From NCBI RefSeq assembly GCF_040289685.1, contig NZ_PSLQ01000010.1, positions 1 through 64,000 of the forward strand: 64,000 bases of DNA, written 5' to 3'. Numbering within the stretch: the stretch's first letter is position 1; every line of letters starts with the position of its first letter. The notes beneath the pieces are model-generated. The model saw nothing but the letters and a program-made list of their open reading frames with translations. It was not told the DNA's origin and did no database searches. This document shows positions 60,981-64,000 of the stretch, piece after piece. This DNA is from Pyrinomonas sp040289685 (GTDB taxonomy: Bacteria; Acidobacteriota; Blastocatellia; Pyrinomonadales; Pyrinomonadaceae). Made by a program: the position numbers and the translations under genes.

Positions 60981-62123
60981 TCAAGCGAGGCGCGACAGGG
61001 CTTGGTCGAGATCGGCGATGATGTCCTCGACATCTTCCAAGCCGACCGAGATGCGCACCAGTCCATCCGTGATGCCGAGACGTGCGCGCGCTTCCGGCGC
61101 GACCGAGGCGTGCGTCATGGTCGCCGGATGCGAGATCAACGTTTCGACTCCGCCGAGACTTTCGGCCAACGTGCACAAACGGACCGACTCGAGCACGAGG
61201 CGCGCGCGTTCGAGCGATCCGACGTCGAACGAGACCATGCCGCCGAATCCGCGCTGCTGTCTTCGAGCCAGTTCGTGTTGCGGATGCGACGCCAGCCCCG
61301 TGTAATAGACTCGCTGCACTTTCGGATGTTCGTCCAAGAAGGCGGCTACGGCGCGCCCAGCGCGATCGTGCTGCGCCATGCGGAGCGCGAGCGTTTTGGT
61401 CCCGCGCAGTACCAGCCATGAGTCGAAGGGCGAAAGGATCGCGCCGACGCTGTTTTGAATGAAGCCGAGGCGCTCGGCTCGTTCGTCATCGTTGAGAACA
61501 ACGACGCCGCCCACCCCATCCGAATGCCCGTTCAAATATTTGGTCGTCGAATGGACGACGATATCAACGCCGAAGTCGAGCGGGCGTTGCAAGTAGGGTG
61601 ACATGAACGTGTTATCGCACACGACGATGGCGCCCGCAGCGTGCGCGATGTCGGAGACGGCGCGCAGATCTGTGACGGCCATCACCGGATTGGTCGGCGT
61701 TTCGATAAAGATCATGCGCGTCTCATCGCGCACGGCGCGTTCGACATTGAGCGGATCGGTCGTGTCGACGAAGCTGAAAACGAGGCCGTAATTGGCCAAA
61801 ACGCGCGTGAAGAGGCGAAAGGTTCCGCCATAGGTGTTGTCCGAAACGATGACGTGCGCGCCGCTGTGGACCAGCCGGAGCACGGCGTCAATCGCCGCCA
61901 TGCCGGAAGCGAAAGCGAAGCCGAAGCGCCCGCCTTCGAGCGCCGCGATGTTCTTTTCAAGCGCCGCGCGCGTTGGATTCTTGGTGCGCGCGTATTCGTA
62001 ACCTTTGTGTTTGCCCAGCCCTTCCTGCGCGAAGGTGGAAGTCTGATAGATGGGCACGGTCACCGCTCCCGTCGTCGGGTCCGGTTCGTTTCCTGCGTGA
62101 ATGGCTGTGGTCGAAAATCCCAT
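60981..62123 (-). CDS. Cystathionine gamma-synthase/gamma-lyase (PLP)
   Basis: 380 residues of the Cys/Met-metabolism PLP family. TTAIHAGNEPDPTTGAVTVPIYQTSTFAQ starts the fold, YEYARTKNPTRAALEKNIAALEGG and the PLP lysine K195 (HSTTKYLNGHSD) follow, and the C-terminus has SLGGVETLISHPATMTHAS, which fits both MetB and gamma-lyase (MccB). Sequence alone does not separate them. It follows the cysK-like gene after 98 bp on the same strand, and that pairing resembles mccA-mccB (reverse transsulfuration). The N-terminal half of the fold is complete with no sign of truncation. Confidence 0.88.
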   Translation of the reverse strand: MGFSTTAIHAGNEPDPTTGAVTVPIYQTSTFAQEGLGKHKGYEYARTKNPTRAALEKNIAALEGGRFGFAFASGMAAIDAVLRLVHSGAHVIVSDNTYGGTFRLFTRVLANYGLVFSFVDTTDPLNVERAVRDETRMIFIETPTNPVMAVTDLRAVSDIAHAAGAIVVCDNTFMSPYLQRPLDFGVDIVVHSTTKYLNGHSDGVGGVVVLNDDERAERLGFIQNSVGAILSPFDSWLVLRGTKTLALRMAQHDRAGRAVAAFLDEHPKVQRVYYTGLASHPQHELARRQQRGFGGMVSFDVGSLERARLVLESVRLCTLAESLGGVETLISHPATMTHASVAPEARARLGITDGLVRISVGLEDVEDIIADLDQALSRLA

Positions 62124-62221
62124 GATGCGAAAGCCCCGTTGATGAAAGCCTGCGAGCAGAAGCTCGGTTGTGGCTGTCAGTCGCGCCCACGAGATTCTGC
62201 TCAGCGGCGAATTTTGATCTT

Positions 62222-63145
62222 TTAATCGAAGATGCCTTGGCTCATGTAACGTTCAGCTCCATCGGGAAAGAGCGTCACGACGCGTTTGCCTTCGCCCAGT
62301 CGTTCGGCGATGCGTCGTGCCGCGGCGGCGGCTGCGCCGCTTGACCCGCCGCACAAGACGCCTTCGGTCGCCGCCAACATGCGCACCGTCGCAAAAGCCT
62401 CTTCGTCCGTGATCATGATGACCTCATCGACTACCTTCCAGTCAAGCACGGGCGGGATGAACTGTGATTGCCCGATGCCTTCGACCTTGTGGTCTCCGGG
62501 CTGACCGCCGCCGAAAATGGAGCCCTGCGGTTCGACCAAAACGCACAGGGCGCGCGCGTTGATCCTTTTAACGGCGCGCGCGACGCCGGTGAAAGTGCCC
62601 GCCGTGCCGGCGCCGAGCACGACAGCATCTATGCGCCCGCTCATTTGTTCGATGATCTCCTGTGCGGTGGTCCGTTCGTGGAAAGAGGGATTGGCCGGGT
62701 TGGCGAACTGTTGCGGAATGAAGCTGTTGGGAATTCGGCGTGCTAGTTCTTGCGCGCGGTCGATGGCCCCCTTCATGCCCGCTTCTTTGGAGACGTATTC
62801 GATTTCACCGCCCAAAGCTTCCATCACTTTCATCTTTTCGCGGGAATAACCTTCCGGGACGCACAGGATGACGCGATAACCGCGCGCCACGCCGATGAGC
62901 GCCAACCCGATCCCAGTGTTGCCGGCAGTCGGTTCGATGATGGTCGCGCCCGGTCGGAGCATGCCGCGCTCTTCGGCGTCCAAGATCATGCCGAGCGCGG
63001 CGCGATCCTTGACCGATCCTCCGGGGTTGAAGTACTCGAGTTTGGCGTAAATCGAAGCGAGCGGCGGTTTGGCGAAGCGTGCGAGATGTAGAAGCGGCGT
63101 TCGACCGACAAGATCGATGATCTGTTCAGTTATGCCGAGCGGCAT
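62222..63145 (-). CDS. Cysteine synthase / cystathionine beta-synthase-like PLP enzyme
   Basis: 307 residues. PLP lysine K46 is in NPGGSVKDRAAL. The phosphate loop reads EPTAGNTGIGLAL: OAS sulfhydrylases usually have TSGNTG, and PTAGNTG is what I recall in MccA/CBS-like enzymes. GTAGTFTGVARAVK and GGSSGAAAAAARRIAE are the other PLP-site loops. It makes cysteine from O-acetylserine and sulfide, or cystathionine from serine and homocysteine. The promoter TTGACA-18-TAACAT lies upstream, and AAGGGGG precedes the ATG. Confidence 0.85.
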   Translation of the reverse strand: MPLGITEQIIDLVGRTPLLHLARFAKPPLASIYAKLEYFNPGGSVKDRAALGMILDAEERGMLRPGATIIEPTAGNTGIGLALIGVARGYRVILCVPEGYSREKMKVMEALGGEIEYVSKEAGMKGAIDRAQELARRIPNSFIPQQFANPANPSFHERTTAQEIIEQMSGRIDAVVLGAGTAGTFTGVARAVKRINARALCVLVEPQGSIFGGGQPGDHKVEGIGQSQFIPPVLDWKVVDEVIMITDEEAFATVRMLAATEGVLCGGSSGAAAAAARRIAERLGEGKRVVTLFPDGAERYMSQGIFD

Positions 63146-63172
63146 TCATCCCCCTTCGATTCAGTTGCGCGA

Positions 63173-63198
63173 CTTGAAGAACGCGCTTGAAGAACGCG
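63173..63198. repeat. Perfect 13-bp tandem duplication
   Basis: CTTGAAGAACGCG occurs twice in direct tandem in the leader of the cysK-like transcript, 28 bp upstream of its start codon. Confidence 0.7.
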
Positions 63199-63215
63199 CT
63201 GAACTCCAAGATGGC

Positions 63216-63245
63216 ATGTTAGACGCGCGCTCCGTAGGCTGTCAA
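63216..63245 (-). promoter_or_regulatory. Promoter for the cysK/metB-like pair
   Basis: Minus strand: TTGACA (63240-63245), 18-nt spacer, TAACAT (63216-63221). It gives a leader of about 65 nt containing the 13-bp tandem repeat. I saw no SAM or T-box riboswitch in that leader. Confidence 0.65.
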
Positions 63246-63435
63246 ACGCGCCCGTTGAGCGACGGCCAGCGGCGAAGCGGTGCCCGACGCGCCTCCACGA
63301 TTTGCCTCGCTCTTTGCTTCTTCAGTGGTTCGCCGTGTATTCGTCAGCTTCATTCGGATCAACCCAAGCTCGTCGTTGCGCGCTGTGGCTCGCCGCGCGG
63401 CGAGATCGCTTGCGACCAGATCAGTCGTTTGCGGT
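63246..63435. other. Divergent spacer between cysK-like gene and kdsB
   Basis: No gene is supported in this stretch, which lies between the cysK/metB promoter and the kdsB promoter. Confidence 0.4.
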
Positions 63436-63464
63436 TTGACAGGCAACTGCACGTCGGTTTATCG
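63436..63464 (+). promoter_or_regulatory. Promoter for kdsB
   Basis: TTGACA (63436-63441), 17-nt spacer, TTATCG (63459-63464). A start point near 63470 leaves almost no leader before the GTG at 63474. Confidence 0.45.
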
Positions 63465-63473
63465 TGAAATCCC

Positions 63474-64000
63474 GTGGATCGCACGGAGCTTTCGGTTGAC
63501 CGCGAACGCTTCAAAGCGCCGCGCGCGCGCGTTTGCGCCATCATCCCTGCGCGCTATCATTCAACGCGACTTCCCGGAAAACCGTTGCTCGAAATCGCTG
63601 GTCGCCCCATGATCGCGCATGTCGCGGCGCGCGCGGCGCGCGCACGCAACGTCGGGCGCGTCATCGTGGCGACAGACGATGTGCGTGTGTGCGACGCGGT
63701 GGTCGCCGCTGGATTCGAGGCGGTCATGACGCGCGCCGATCACTGCAGCGGTAGCGACCGGATCGCCGAGGTCGCCGCTAAACTCGACGATGTCGCCTTG
63801 ATCGTCAACGTGCAAGGCGACGAGCCGCTCATCTCGCCGTTGACGATCGAGCAGACGGTTGAAGCTCTGTGCGAAGACGAAGCGGCTTCAGTCGCGACGT
63901 GTTGCGAGAGGATAGCGACGGCGGACGATCTTTTCGATCCGAACGTCGTCAAGGTCGTCGTGAACGAAAGGGGGCGCGCCCTCTATTTTTCGCGCGCGCC
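63474..64000 (+). CDS. kdsB: 3-deoxy-manno-octulosonate cytidylyltransferase, partial
   Basis: The first 175 or so codons, cut by the window end. KdsB activates KDO as CMP-KDO for lipopolysaccharide, which fits a Gram-negative envelope. ARVCAIIPARYHSTRLPGKP holds the CTP loop, then RVIVATDDVRV, HCSGSDRIAEVA and LIVNVQGDEPLI are all typical, and the window ends in RALYFSRAP, the usual middle of the protein. A TGA stop in frame at 63465-63467 leaves GTG at 63474 as the first possible start; it adds about 20 residues before the usual KdsB N-terminus. Confidence 0.9.
   Translation, partial: MDRTELSVDRERFKAPRARVCAIIPARYHSTRLPGKPLLEIAGRPMIAHVAARAARARNVGRVIVATDDVRVCDAVVAAGFEAVMTRADHCSGSDRIAEVAAKLDDVALIVNVQGDEPLISPLTIEQTVEALCEDEAASVATCCERIATADDLFDPNVVKVVVNERGRALYFSRA

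Noticed and set aside
62124..63215. SAM riboswitch or T-box before the metB/cysK-like genes
   Set aside because: Neither leader shows the conserved cores; only a tandem repeat is seen.

Overview
The window looks like chromosomal DNA of a GC-rich member of the Acidobacteriota, probably class Blastocatellia. A thermophilic Pyrinomonas-like organism is my best guess, made from memory of gene content and not from any search. The clues are three very large Oar-like TonB-dependent receptors with an N-terminal carboxypeptidase-regulatory-like domain, a VWFA protein of the type common in acidobacteria, a GC-rich genome with Gram-negative envelope genes (kdsB, an outer-membrane-assembly-like lipoprotein) and a methylmalonyl-CoA module. 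One run of Ns (43827-43880) is a scaffold gap.

Layout. 1-133 is the right end of an IS200/IS605-type element: the last codons of tnpB overlap an omega-RNA-like 3' end. 410-12887 holds three TonB-dependent receptors with an N-acyl-D-amino-acid deacylase between the first two; nagA follows after a repeat-containing spacer. 14848-19544 holds an FKBP prolyl isomerase, a secreted VWFA protein and the selenocysteine elongation factor SelB. 19851-22368 is a set of two small membrane proteins and a membrane-anchored family-5-like glycoside hydrolase. 22555-26699 (minus) is the coupled pair hflX-pgpH. 27350-34884 carries a beta-propeller protein, a site-2 protease, trpS, scpA-scpB, an alpha/beta hydrolase and an rluB-like pseudouridine synthase. 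35022-37773 is acyl-CoA dehydrogenase, meaB and methylmalonyl-CoA epimerase.

38340-43718 runs through a parvulin foldase, a metallo-beta-lactamase-fold hydrolase, MTA phosphorylase, a BamD-like protein, a PfkB kinase, a DUF2007 protein and CutA. 44049-46626 (minus) is the compact set M48 protease-fabI-LOG. A TPR protein, a zinc-finger membrane protein, a Spinster-like MFS transporter, a phosphatase-superfamily metalloenzyme and an NtrC-type regulator follow. 52329-56648 (minus) is a heme/cytochrome set in transcription order ccsA-hemA-hemC-hemD. The right end has an HD hydrolase, proline dehydrogenase, NfeD, a PP2C phosphatase, a metB/cysK pair that may do reverse transsulfuration, and the start of kdsB.

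Most of the window is ordinary housekeeping and envelope DNA. The parts that deserve a second look are the TnpB/omega-RNA end, the receptor-deacylase-NagA cluster, the membrane trio ending in a glycosidase, a candidate leader ORF upstream of hflX, and pairs of decayed direct repeats about 60-67 bp apart in long spacers. I found no CRISPR-Cas locus, prophage or clear defence island, and no convincing tRNA gene. All calls rest on reading translations and motifs by eye.
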